A stretch of DNA of 24,476 nucleotides from the NCBI RefSeq assembly GCF_024699075.1, contig NZ_JAILQF010000030.1, positions 1-24,476 on the forward strand. The letters run 5' to 3'. Numbering within the stretch: position 1 is the first letter of the stretch; each line of letters begins with the position of its first letter. The stretch is from Butyrivibrio sp. GTDB taxonomy: Bacteria; Bacillota_A; Clostridia; Lachnospirales; Lachnospiraceae. Shown in pieces: positions 1 to 9,212 of the stretch. Made by a program: the position numbers and the translations under genes. The notes beneath the pieces are model-generated. The model was given only the letters and a program-made list of their open reading frames with translations. It was not told where the DNA came from and made no database searches.

Positions 1-683
1 AGCCCCTTAACAAGCATTCTCTCAGGCATGATCCACGGCTCTTTGGGCGTATTACGTATACCATCTCCATACATGAGAATTACTGCATCTTTGATACCAC
101 CAAGCGCCAGAATATTTATGATCTTTTTGAAAATATCTACACCTTCACTTGAAGTAAGAAGTATCCTTTCTGTTATGAGTCCCAGCTGATTCATGGAATC
201 AGCAGCCGTTATCTCAATAGGCGGAACGCACAGATCATCGGATGGGAGAGGAAGTTCACCCATCTTAATATAATGTTCAATATCAAGAACTGCCTGATAA
301 CCCTGCTTTCTATCATGCTTAAGCCAGGGATTGTTTATAGTTTTATATGTTCCAAAATCAGATAAAATAAGATACGGGATTTTTTCAGAAATGAACTGGC
401 CGAGGAATTTTTCTTTGTCATAATCTGATATGTCCTGACCTATTGTCTCTATGTCTATTAATAGCCCATCAAAATTATCACTGCTGATATATTCAAATAC
501 TACATTTTGCTGATAGTCAAAACTTTCATTATCATTTTTCTTCTGCTCATCAGACCAAAAGCGTCCTCCCGGCATTATAGTAAGAAGTACGCCTTCCTTT
601 TCCGCAGCACGGATCGCACCGGCACAGAAATCACATATTTCTTCATTTTTTAAATCGGATACTAACAGACCTATTCTGAGCAT
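1..683 (-). CDS. Partial sensor-like protein with a LacI/periplasmic-binding-type N-terminal domain (C-terminus outside window)
   Basis: An uninterrupted minus-strand frame of 227 codons runs from an ATG at 683 off the left edge. It is preceded by AAAGGAG seven bases before the ATG, so this is a true gene start. The product begins MLRIGLLVSDLKNEE and has no signal peptide. Alternating beta/alpha segments (RIGLLVSD, FDGLLIDIE, IPYLILSDFG, then GYQAVLDIEHYIKMGE) resemble the periplasmic-binding-protein type 1 fold that heads many cytoplasmic LacI-like regulators and some Lachnospiraceae GGDEF sensors. From about residue 160 a second segment (ITERILLTSSEGVDIFKKI) looks like a linker or a GAF-like region. 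The output domain is missing, so regulator versus diguanylate cyclase cannot be decided. It reads away from gyrA and is separated from it by a terminator and a repeat array, so it is not part of the gyrase operon. The frame is certain; the function is a weak inference. Confidence 0.6.
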   Translation of the reverse strand, partial: MLRIGLLVSDLKNEEICDFCAGAIRAAEKEGVLLTIMPGGRFWSDEQKKNDNESFDYQQNVVFEYISSDNFDGLLIDIETIGQDISDYDKEKFLGQFISEKIPYLILSDFGTYKTINNPWLKHDRKQGYQAVLDIEHYIKMGELPLPSDDLCVPPIEITAADSMNQLGLITERILLTSSEGVDIFKKIINILALGGIKDAVILMYGDGIRNTPKEPWIMPERMLVKG

Positions 684-823
684 GGCTTTACTCCTTTATA
701 AAGAGTGAGGTTAATAGAAGACAGCTACTAATTTTATTTCTAATCGCTTTCTACAAATATATATCGGCCTGATTGCCTCCTTTATTTACCAAATCCAAAC
801 TTCGCAATTGAAATATGCTATCC

Positions 824-1316
824 TTCCTACGAAAAGCCCTGTTTACACCTTTTTCGTAGGAAGATTATTCCTGAAAATGCCTTATTTCTTGATTTTTTTC
901 CTACGAAAACCCTTGTTTGCACCTTTTTCGTGGGAAGACCTTGCCTGAAAATGCATTATTTCTTGATTTTTTTCCTACGAAAACCCCTGTTTTCCTCATT
1001 TTCGTGGGAAGCTTATTCCTGAAAATGCCTTATTTCTTGATTTTTTTCCCACGAAAACCCCTGTTTACACCTCTTTCGTGGGAAGACCTTACCCGAAAAT
1101 GCCTTATTTCTTGATTTTTTTCCTACGAAAACCCTTGTTTACACCTCTTTCGTGGGAAGCTTTTTCCTGAAAATGCCTTATTTCTTGATTTTTTTCCCAC
1201 GAAAACCCCTGTTTTCCTCTTTTTCGTGGGAAGACCTTGCCCGAAAATGCCTTATTTCTTGATTTTTTTCCTACGAAAACCCTTGTTTTCCTCTTTTTCG
1301 TGGGAAGACCTTGCCT
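824..1316. repeat. Seven-copy 74-bp tandem repeat with a hairpin in each unit
   Basis: Units begin with TTCCTACGAAAA or TTCCCACGAAAA at 824, 898, 972, 1046, 1120, 1194 and 1268, exactly 74 bp apart. The last unit loses similarity after about 1316. In each unit the left arm faces a right arm TTTCGTGGGAA (TTTTCGTAGGAA in the first), about 15 bases away, giving a 9-12 bp stem. The rest of the unit is near-invariant and includes AATGCCTTATTTCTTGAT followed by a T tract. Because 74 is not a multiple of 3 the reading frame changes from unit to unit, so the short open frames here are not a repeat protein. The array fills the gap between the truncated sensor gene and the gyrA terminator. The flanks (684-823 and 1317-1373) show no gene; 684-823 presumably holds the sensor gene's promoter. 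Confidence 0.9.
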
Positions 1317-1373
1317 GGACATAACTTATATCTTGTCTGATCAAGCCCAATCCTTTATCCGCCACCTTAATCT

Positions 1374-1413
1374 AAAAAAAGCCCCATGATATATGCGCTG
1401 CATATATCATGGG
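1374..1413 (-). terminator. Intrinsic terminator of the gyrB-gyrA transcript
   Basis: A perfect 13-bp stem, CCCATGATATATG (1383-1395) against CATATATCATGGG (1401-1413), closes a 5-base loop. Read on the minus strand it is followed after GC by seven T residues (1374-1380 is AAAAAAA on the plus strand). It lies about 190 bases past the gyrA stop codon, with no other candidate between them. Confidence 0.9.
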
Positions 1414-1434
1414 ACCTCATCTTAAGAATCAATC

Positions 1435-1611
1435 CTCTGATTCTTTATCATTTTTTTCGATACCCTAAATCTTATAACTCTTCATCGTTTTTTGATGTCC
1501 TCAATCTTATGACTCTTCATCTTTTTTCGATGTCCTCAATCTTACGACTCTTCATCTTTTTCGATATCCTAAATCATCTGACTTTTCATCATTTTTTTGA
1601 TATCCTCAATC
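1435..1611 (-). repeat. Decaying ~35-bp minisatellite crossing the gyrA stop codon into its 3' UTR
   Basis: On the minus strand five units with the consensus start GATTGAGGAYATC, then GAAAAA and GATGAAGAGTC, occupy 1611-1576, 1575-1542, 1541-1507, 1506-1472 and 1471-1435. Their lengths are 36, 34, 35, 35 and 37 bases. A partial sixth begins at 1434. The same vocabulary (TCAGAAGAYATCGA) is seen in frame just upstream, where it encodes the acidic repeats SEDIEENDYD and SEDIEDSEEN at the GyrA C-terminus. The units after the stop have shifting frames and internal stops. They look like former or never-translated copies of the coding repeat. Confidence 0.8.
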
Positions 1612-4287
1612 ATCTGATTCTTCTTCGTTTTCTTCGCTGTCCTCGATGTCTTCTGAGTCATAGTCGTTTTCTTCGATATCTTCTGATTCGTAGTCATCAT
1701 CGGATGAAACAGGCATTTCTTCGCCTGTATCTTCCATGGCATCATCCATGTTCTCATACTCAACGCTTCCGTCAGATACCTTCTCACGAACCTTTGCGAT
1801 ACTTACAACGCTTGCACCGTCATCAAGCTTTATAAGTCTTACGCCTGATGTAATACGGCTGTAAATTGATACATCGCTCATTCTAAGCTGAATGATAGTA
1901 CCCTGATCTGTGATCATCATGACTTCATGCTCGTCATCGACAGCCTTTACACCAACAAGACGACCAGTCTTTTCGATGATCCTGTAACACTTAAGTCCTT
2001 TACCACCTCTGTACTGAGTCTTGAATTCTTCAAGCTTTGTACGCTTACCGTATCCATTCTCAGATACTACAAGAAGTGATGATCCCTGTGAATCTATCTG
2101 CATACCGATGATCTCGTCATCACCGTCGAGCATCATACCACGTACACCCATAGCATCACGACCCATGGCACGTACATCTGATTCCTTAAATCTTATGCAC
2201 ATTCCATTCTTTGTAACAAGGAATATCTGTGAGTTCTTACGTGTTGTCTTTACTTCTATAAGCTCATCATCTTCTTCAAGATTGATACATCTAAGTCCGT
2301 TCTTACGGATATTTGCAAATGCTTCGATAGGAGTCTTCTTAACAGTACCTTTCTTGGTTACCATAAAGAGGTTCTTGCCTTCTTCAAAGCTTCCAACAGG
2401 AATTATAGCTGTTATCTTCTCATCAGGTCCGAGCTGCAGGAGATTAACTATAGCTGTTCCTCTTGATGTTCTTGAAGCTTCAGGAATCTTATAGGTCTTC
2501 ATTGTATACACACGACCTGTGGATGTGAAGAACATTACATGATTATGTGTTGTAGTCATGAGAAGATCTGTTACATAGTCTCCGTCAATCGTGTTGATAC
2601 CCTTTATTCCATGACCGCCTCTGTTCTGTGCCTTGAAGTTGTCAATTGCCATTCTCTTGATATATCCAAGAGATGTAAGAGCTATTACTGTATTAACGTT
2701 AGGAATAAGGTCTTCATCTTCAAACTCAGCCTCATCATGTCCTATCTGAGTCTTTCTGTCATCGCCATACTTATCAGCAATTTCAGAGATCTCTTTTTTG
2801 ATAACTCCAAGAAGAAGCTTGTGATCTGCAAGTATTGCCTTGAGTTCTGCGATCTTTTTGAGGAGTTCTTCATGCTCAGCCTGGAGCTTGTCTCTTTCCA
2901 AACCTGTCAGTGTACGAAGTCTCATATCTACGATAGCCTGAGACTGTGCTTCTGAAAGTCCGAAACGAGCCATTAACTGCTCTTTTGCAATCTGAACTGT
3001 TTCACTTCCTCTGATGATCCTTATTACTTCATCGATATTATCAAGTGCTATAAGCAGACCTTGCAGTATATGATCTCTTTCTTCAGCTTTTCCAAGATCA
3101 TATCTGGTTCTTCTTGTAACAACATCTTCCTGGTGGAGGATGTAATATCTGAGCATCTTATCAAGTGACAGGATCTTAGGCTCATTGTTTACAAGAGCAA
3201 GCATTATAACACCGAAGGATGTCTGAAGGTCTGTATGCTTATAGAGCTTATTGAGCATAACCTGTGCATTTACATCATGACGAAGTTCTATTACAACTCG
3301 CATTCCATCTTTATCAGACTCATCGCGAAGAGCTGTTATTCCGTCGATTTTCTTGTTCTTTACAAGATCTGCGATTCTTTCGATAAGCTTTGCTTTATTA
3401 ACAAGATAAGGAAGCTCTGTAACTATGATCCTGTTCTTGCCGCCGTTCATAGGCTCTATGTCTGTTACGGCTCTGCAGATTACCTTACCTCTTCCTGTTC
3501 TGTATGCTTCTTCAGCTCCTCTTGTTCCAAGGATGATTCCGCCTGTAGGATAATCGGGAGCTTTGATGATAGGGAGAAGTTCATCTATCTCTGTCTCTCT
3601 GTCCTCATTAACCTTATTGTCGATCATAAGATTTATCGCTCTTACAACTTCACGAAGGTTGTGAGGTGGGATATTAGTAGCCATACCTACGGCAATACCT
3701 GTTGTTCCGTTTACAAGAAGGTTAGGTATTCTACTTGGAAGTACAGAAGGCTCTTTTTCCGTCTCATCAAAGTTAGGTACGAAGTCTACTGTATCCTTGT
3801 TGATATCAGCTACCATCTCCATTGAGATCTTGGTCATTCTTGCTTCTGTGTATCGCATGGCAGCCGGTCCATCGCCATCGACTGAACCGAAATTACCATG
3901 TCCATCAACAAGACAATATCTCATGTTCCATGGCTGGGCAAGATATACAAGTGCACCATATATGGATGAATCTCCGTGTGGATGGAATTTACCCATTGTA
4001 TCACCGACGATACGCGCACACTTACGGTGCGGCTTATCAGGTCCGTTATTAAGTTCTACCATGGAGTAGAGTACACGTCTTTGAACAGGTTTAAGTCCGT
4101 CTCTTACGTCAGGGAGAGCTCTTGATGCTATAACAGACATTGCATAGTCTATATAGGAGGTCTCCATTGTCTTCTTTAAATCTACTTCCGTTATATCTGT
4201 CGTATTGGTCGCTTCTGTCTGATCAAAGACATCGTCTGGAAGATCATTTCCGGAATTCATTCCGTTCTGATTTTCATTGTCAGCCAT
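1606..4287 (-). CDS. gyrA: DNA gyrase subunit A
   Basis: GyrA is the breakage-reunion subunit of the A2B2 gyrase, which introduces negative supercoils. The 893-residue product has the GyrA/ParC core opening (YIDYAMSVIASRALPDVRDG) at about 45-64, HPHGDSS at 102-108, and the catalytic tyrosine Y146 in AAMRYTEAR. It also has a coiled-coil tower region around 460-505 and a C-terminal beta-pinwheel. The gyrase-specific GyrA box QNRGGHG at 554-560 separates it from ParC. It carries about 35 extra residues before the core and a long acidic tail (about 861-893, rich in S/D/E) compared with B. subtilis GyrA. Residue 111, equivalent to E. coli Asp87, is glycine. AAGG precedes the ATG. gyrB lies 145 bp upstream on the same strand, and the pair ends at the 1374-1413 terminator. 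Confidence 0.97.
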   Translation of the reverse strand: MADNENQNGMNSGNDLPDDVFDQTEATNTTDITEVDLKKTMETSYIDYAMSVIASRALPDVRDGLKPVQRRVLYSMVELNNGPDKPHRKCARIVGDTMGKFHPHGDSSIYGALVYLAQPWNMRYCLVDGHGNFGSVDGDGPAAMRYTEARMTKISMEMVADINKDTVDFVPNFDETEKEPSVLPSRIPNLLVNGTTGIAVGMATNIPPHNLREVVRAINLMIDNKVNEDRETEIDELLPIIKAPDYPTGGIILGTRGAEEAYRTGRGKVICRAVTDIEPMNGGKNRIIVTELPYLVNKAKLIERIADLVKNKKIDGITALRDESDKDGMRVVIELRHDVNAQVMLNKLYKHTDLQTSFGVIMLALVNNEPKILSLDKMLRYYILHQEDVVTRRTRYDLGKAEERDHILQGLLIALDNIDEVIRIIRGSETVQIAKEQLMARFGLSEAQSQAIVDMRLRTLTGLERDKLQAEHEELLKKIAELKAILADHKLLLGVIKKEISEIADKYGDDRKTQIGHDEAEFEDEDLIPNVNTVIALTSLGYIKRMAIDNFKAQNRGGHGIKGINTIDGDYVTDLLMTTTHNHVMFFTSTGRVYTMKTYKIPEASRTSRGTAIVNLLQLGPDEKITAIIPVGSFEEGKNLFMVTKKGTVKKTPIEAFANIRKNGLRCINLEEDDELIEVKTTRKNSQIFLVTKNGMCIRFKESDVRAMGRDAMGVRGMMLDGDDEIIGMQIDSQGSSLLVVSENGYGKRTKLEEFKTQYRGGKGLKCYRIIEKTGRLVGVKAVDDEHEVMMITDQGTIIQLRMSDVSIYSRITSGVRLIKLDDGASVVSIAKVREKVSDGSVEYENMDDAMEDTGEEMPVSSDDDYESEDIEENDYDSEDIEDSEENEEESDD

Positions 4288-4432
4288 TATTATTTTCCTT
4301 TTCTTGTTTCATGTTCTTATTTCATGATTAGTGATCTCTTTGGAAAAAAATCCAAAGATTTCTGCTTATATGCTTATCAGTGTCTTATATTTATGATTCC
4401 TTTAAAGGTATCATGAATACTGACTTATATCA
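4288..4432 (-). promoter_or_regulatory. gyrB-gyrA spacer with two hairpins
   Basis: Two dyads lie in the 145-bp gap. TCTTTGGA (4337-4344) and TCCAAAGA (4351-4358) form an 8-bp stem around a homopolymeric loop of six bases. The second (4393-4414) nests the palindrome CCTTTAAAGG inside ATGAT/ATCAT. Neither has a T tract in the transcribed direction that would make it a convincing terminator. They may be mRNA processing or stability elements, or part of a gyrA-specific promoter region. The assignment is uncertain. Confidence 0.35.
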
Positions 4433-6382
<1,950 letters not shown>

Positions 6383-6418
6383 TTATGAACCTCTTTTTTT
6401 ATCTGCTGTATTTTGGAA

Positions 6419-7522
6419 TCAGTTCTCTGATGTAACAGTTCCGTTTACTACTTTAAACAGCTTATTTATTTCAAATCTATGATTAACGAACTCGTCATAA
6501 CCTGTGCAGGTGATTATGGTCTGTATATCACCTATTGTATCCAGCAGATAGTTCTGCCTGTTAGAATCGAGCTCGGATAGCACATCATCAAGGAGCAGTA
6601 CAGGATTTTCCTTCTTGGCCTTTTTGACGATCTCAATCTCTGACAATTTGAGTGAGAGAGAAGCGGTCCTTTGCTGGCCTTGAGACCCGAATTTCCTGAT
6701 ATCTATAGCTTCGTTTTGTGATGCTCCCTTAACAATAAAAGAGAAATCGTCCTTCTGCGGTCCTACACTGGTCTGCTTCAGGAACAGATCTCTGTCTTTG
6801 ACTTTCTTTAACTTGCTTTCATAATCGTCTGCAGCTACATTGGGCTCATAGAAAATCTTAAGATTTTCACGGCCTCCCGTAAGCTTATCATGTATGGGCT
6901 CTATTATGCTGCACAGATCTTCTATGAACTGCTGCCTTGCCTTTATTATCTGAGTTCCGTACATGATCATCTGATCATCCTGCACATCCAGAAGTGGTCT
7001 GTATTCCGGATGATCATACATATCTTTGAGCATCTTGTTACGCTGAACCAGAAGCTTATTGAATCTCGTAAGATTGTACAGATATGTCTCATCAAGCTGA
7101 CACAGCTCCAGATCTATAAACCTGCGCCTCTCCGAAGGGCCGTTCTTGACTATTGCAAGATCCTCCGGTGAGAAAAAAACTGCATTCAGCTTTCCAACAT
7201 AATCAGCTGCCTTTTTAAGCTTCTGACCATCTATTGCAAGGCCTTTGGATTTACTCTTTCTAAGATGCATATCAAGCCTGTATTCTGCATGATCTCTTTC
7301 AATTATGGATCTGATATGAGCTTCATCTTTTTGAAAATTGATTACTTCTCTGTCTTTTGATCCTTTGTGAGATTTGGTTGTTGCCGACATGAATATTGCT
7401 TCGAGTATATTGGTCTTGCCCTGAGCATTATCGCCGTACAGGATATTGGTACCCTTATCAAAGTCTAGATGAAGTTCTTCGTAGTTTCTGAAGTTTGAAA
7501 GCTCCAGCCTTTTAATAATCAT
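6419..7522 (-). CDS. recF: DNA replication and repair protein RecF
   Basis: RecF is an SMC-like ATPase that helps load RecA at ssDNA gaps with RecO and RecR. The 367-residue product has the typical start (IKRLELSNFRNYEEL), Walker A GDNAQGKT at 30-37, the ABC-type signature region GSQGQQRTASLSLKL in the C-terminal third, and Walker B LLLDDVLSELD, all in the expected order and spacing. Length matches the family. Its ATG overlaps the stop of the upstream S4-domain gene (ATGA at 7519-7522), implying translational coupling. This dnaN-yaaA-recF-gyrB order is conserved in Bacillota. Confidence 0.96.
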   Translation of the reverse strand: MIIKRLELSNFRNYEELHLDFDKGTNILYGDNAQGKTNILEAIFMSATTKSHKGSKDREVINFQKDEAHIRSIIERDHAEYRLDMHLRKSKSKGLAIDGQKLKKAADYVGKLNAVFFSPEDLAIVKNGPSERRRFIDLELCQLDETYLYNLTRFNKLLVQRNKMLKDMYDHPEYRPLLDVQDDQMIMYGTQIIKARQQFIEDLCSIIEPIHDKLTGGRENLKIFYEPNVAADDYESKLKKVKDRDLFLKQTSVGPQKDDFSFIVKGASQNEAIDIRKFGSQGQQRTASLSLKLSEIEIVKKAKKENPVLLLDDVLSELDSNRQNYLLDTIGDIQTIITCTGYDEFVNHRFEINKLFKVVNGTVTSEN

Positions 7523-7734
7523 CTTTCGACCTTAAAACTCCTGCCTCTGTATTCAACAACATCTCCCGGAACCAGTTTCTTGCCGCGTCTTGTATCAACT
7601 TCTCCGTTGACCTTTACAAGACCTGCCTGGATATCCTCCTTGGCATCAGCTCCTGATTCTTCATAACCGGCCTTCTTAAGGGCCTGTCCGAGCTTTATAT
7701 AATCATCTGTTTCTCTTAACTTAACTATATCCAT
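7519..7734 (-). CDS. yaaA: S4-domain RNA-binding protein, YaaA/RlbA family
   Basis: A 71-residue protein consists of a single S4 fold. It opens with an IKLGQALKKAGYEESGADAK segment and has the S4 core VKVNGEVDTRRGKKLVPGD, with the basic patch RRGKK and the ending VEYRGRSFKVER. This gene sits between dnaN and recF across the Bacillota and has been proposed to act in ribosome maturation; its exact role here is inferred only from family and position. Its stop codon overlaps the recF start by 4 bp. An 87-bp spacer with a short hairpin separates it from dnaN. Confidence 0.9.
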   Translation of the reverse strand: MDIVKLRETDDYIKLGQALKKAGYEESGADAKEDIQAGLVKVNGEVDTRRGKKLVPGDVVEYRGRSFKVER

Positions 7735-7751
7735 TACTAACCTCTATTTTT

Positions 7752-7820
7752 ATTTCTATGTACCGACTTCAGGATGTAGTCAGTATATGTCCAGAAATGC
7801 ATGGATGCATTTCTATGTAC
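7752..7820. repeat. Inverted and direct repeats in the dnaN-yaaA spacer
   Basis: AGAAATGCA (7793-7801) and TGCATTTCT (7806-7814) form a 9-bp stem with loop TGGA, immediately after the dnaN stop in the minus-strand transcript. The 12-mer ATTTCTATGTAC occurs at 7752-7763 and again at 7809-7820. No T tract follows the stem on the minus strand, so readthrough into yaaA and recF is likely. The stem may modulate processing. Confidence 0.45.
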
Positions 7821-7821
7821 G

Positions 7822-8940
7822 TTAGTCCACCGTTGTAAAGTTAACCGGAAGAATCAAATATGTGTAGCTTGCATCTGCATCCTTGATAAAGCATGGAGCC
7901 TTAGGATTAACCAGATATATATCCACATTATCATCATCAATTGCACGAAGAGCATCGATAAGGAACTTTGGATTGAAACCGATCTTAAGATCTTTACCCT
8001 GCTTATCGATATCAACCTTTTCATCCATGGATCCTACTGCAGAGTTGATCTTCATCTCAAGGAATCCGTCCTCAATTGAGATGATAACAGGTCTCTTATC
8101 ACCTTCCTTAACAAGGAGAGTAGCACGATCTATACAATCAAGGAATTCCCTTCTGTTGATCGTCAGCTTAGTCTCATAATCAGAGGAGAGCATCTGATCG
8201 ATATTGAAATATTCACCCTCAAGAAGTCTTGATACAACTACAGTCTTATCAAACTCGAACAGAACATGCTTATCTGTGAAGAAGATACTTACGATGGATT
8301 CTGTAGAATCTGTAAGGATCTTGGATACTTCAGAAAGAGCTTTTCCAGGTACGATAACTTTCTTAAAACCATAGCTGCTTGCAAGTTCAACTCTTCTGAT
8401 AGAGATTCTGTGTCCGTCAAGAGATACCATCTTGAGCATATTGCCGTCTACTTCAAAGAGCTCACCGCCCATTACCTTGTTGGTATCATTGTCAGATATT
8501 GAGAAGATAGTCTGAAGGATGATATTACGAAGTGTATACTGTGAGATCTGGATTCCGTCTATTCTCTCAATTGCAGGAAGATATGAGAAGTCATCACCAC
8601 TTCTTCCAAGGATAGTGAACTTGGCCTTCTCACAGCTTATAGTAACTTTAATATTGCCTTCTGTATTCTGTGATTCGATAGTTACATCATTGTCAGGGAG
8701 CTTTCTTATGATGTCAAAAAAGATCTTTGCATCAATAGCGATATAACCTCTGTCGAGGATATTGCCTTCTACTATAGTCTCTATTCCAAGCTCCATATCA
8801 TTAGCTATGAACTTTATAACTCCTTCTGTAGTGTCAATTAATATACACTGTAGAATAGACATTGTTGTCTTTGCAGGCACTGCCTTAGAAACAATCTGAA
8901 GTCCACTAACAAGATTTGATTTCGAGCATACAAATTTCAT
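7822..8940 (-). CDS. dnaN: DNA polymerase III beta subunit (sliding clamp)
   Basis: DnaN forms the ring-shaped dimer that tethers polymerase III to DNA and recruits partners through its hydrophobic cleft. The 372-residue product matches the family length and ends with the characteristic YLILPVNF. The start MKFVCSKSNLVSGLQIVSKAV is the normal first helix, and the three repeated clamp domains are evident from regions such as MSILQCILID, ILGRSGDDFSYLP and PVIISIEDG. CGGAG lies just before the ATG with AAGGAAG further upstream. It follows dnaA by 272 bp, and that gap is the left half of the bipartite origin. Confidence 0.96.
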   Translation of the reverse strand: MKFVCSKSNLVSGLQIVSKAVPAKTTMSILQCILIDTTEGVIKFIANDMELGIETIVEGNILDRGYIAIDAKIFFDIIRKLPDNDVTIESQNTEGNIKVTISCEKAKFTILGRSGDDFSYLPAIERIDGIQISQYTLRNIILQTIFSISDNDTNKVMGGELFEVDGNMLKMVSLDGHRISIRRVELASSYGFKKVIVPGKALSEVSKILTDSTESIVSIFFTDKHVLFEFDKTVVVSRLLEGEYFNIDQMLSSDYETKLTINRREFLDCIDRATLLVKEGDKRPVIISIEDGFLEMKINSAVGSMDEKVDIDKQGKDLKIGFNPKFLIDALRAIDDDNVDIYLVNPKAPCFIKDADASYTYLILPVNFTTVD

Positions 8941-9212
8941 AGCTCCGATACTTCCTTTCTGTCTATAAAAAGTTTATATGTGTAGGTATTAATTTTATCC
9001 ACCTAAAAAATCTTTTGGAATGAATTCCGGTGCAGATAAAAAGAAAAAGAATAAAATAATATTCTAATTATTATAGAATGTTGATAAGTGCAAAACCTTT
9101 ATTATTATACAATTTTACTTGCTTTTTTACAACGAAAAGACTGTTGATAATAAGACTTATCAATGTGAATTTAGCGTATATTTTTCACAATTAATCTATA
9201 ATTTTTTTAATA
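8941..9212. other. oriC: dnaA-dnaN intergenic part of oriC (AT-rich, degenerate DnaA boxes)
   Basis: This 272-bp stretch has long A/T runs and no frame of interest. One-mismatch DnaA boxes lie at 8995-9003 (TTATCCACC), 9079-9087 and 9142-9150 (both TGTTGATAA). A weaker box (TTATCAATG) starts at 9157. In Bacillus-type bipartite origins the unwinding element lies in the dnaA-dnaN gap, so 9040-9212 is the best candidate for strand opening by analogy. It must also hold any dnaN-specific promoter; minus-strand TATAAT hexamers occur at 9070-9075 and 9104-9109 without a good -35. Confidence 0.6.

Noticed and set aside
760..790. Minus-strand AAAGGAGG as the ribosome site of an extra gene
   Set aside because: No ATG, GTG or TTG with an open frame follows at a workable distance; the sensor gene has its own AAAGGAG near 690.
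824..1316. CRISPR array
   Set aside because: The whole 74-bp unit is near-identical, with no unique spacers, no cas genes are nearby, and the dyad is longer than CRISPR repeats usually carry.
917..1322. Small proteins on either strand of the repeat array
   Set aside because: A 74-bp period shifts the frame each unit, there is no suitable ribosome site, and the apparent protein repeats are by-products of the DNA repeat.
1386..1835. Plus-strand open frame over the gyrA 3' end
   Set aside because: It is low-complexity antisense of the minisatellite and acidic tail, and it begins inside the terminator hairpin.
1606..4287. ParC instead of GyrA
   Set aside because: The GyrA box QNRGGHG, the adjacent gyrB and the origin-proximal position identify it as GyrA.
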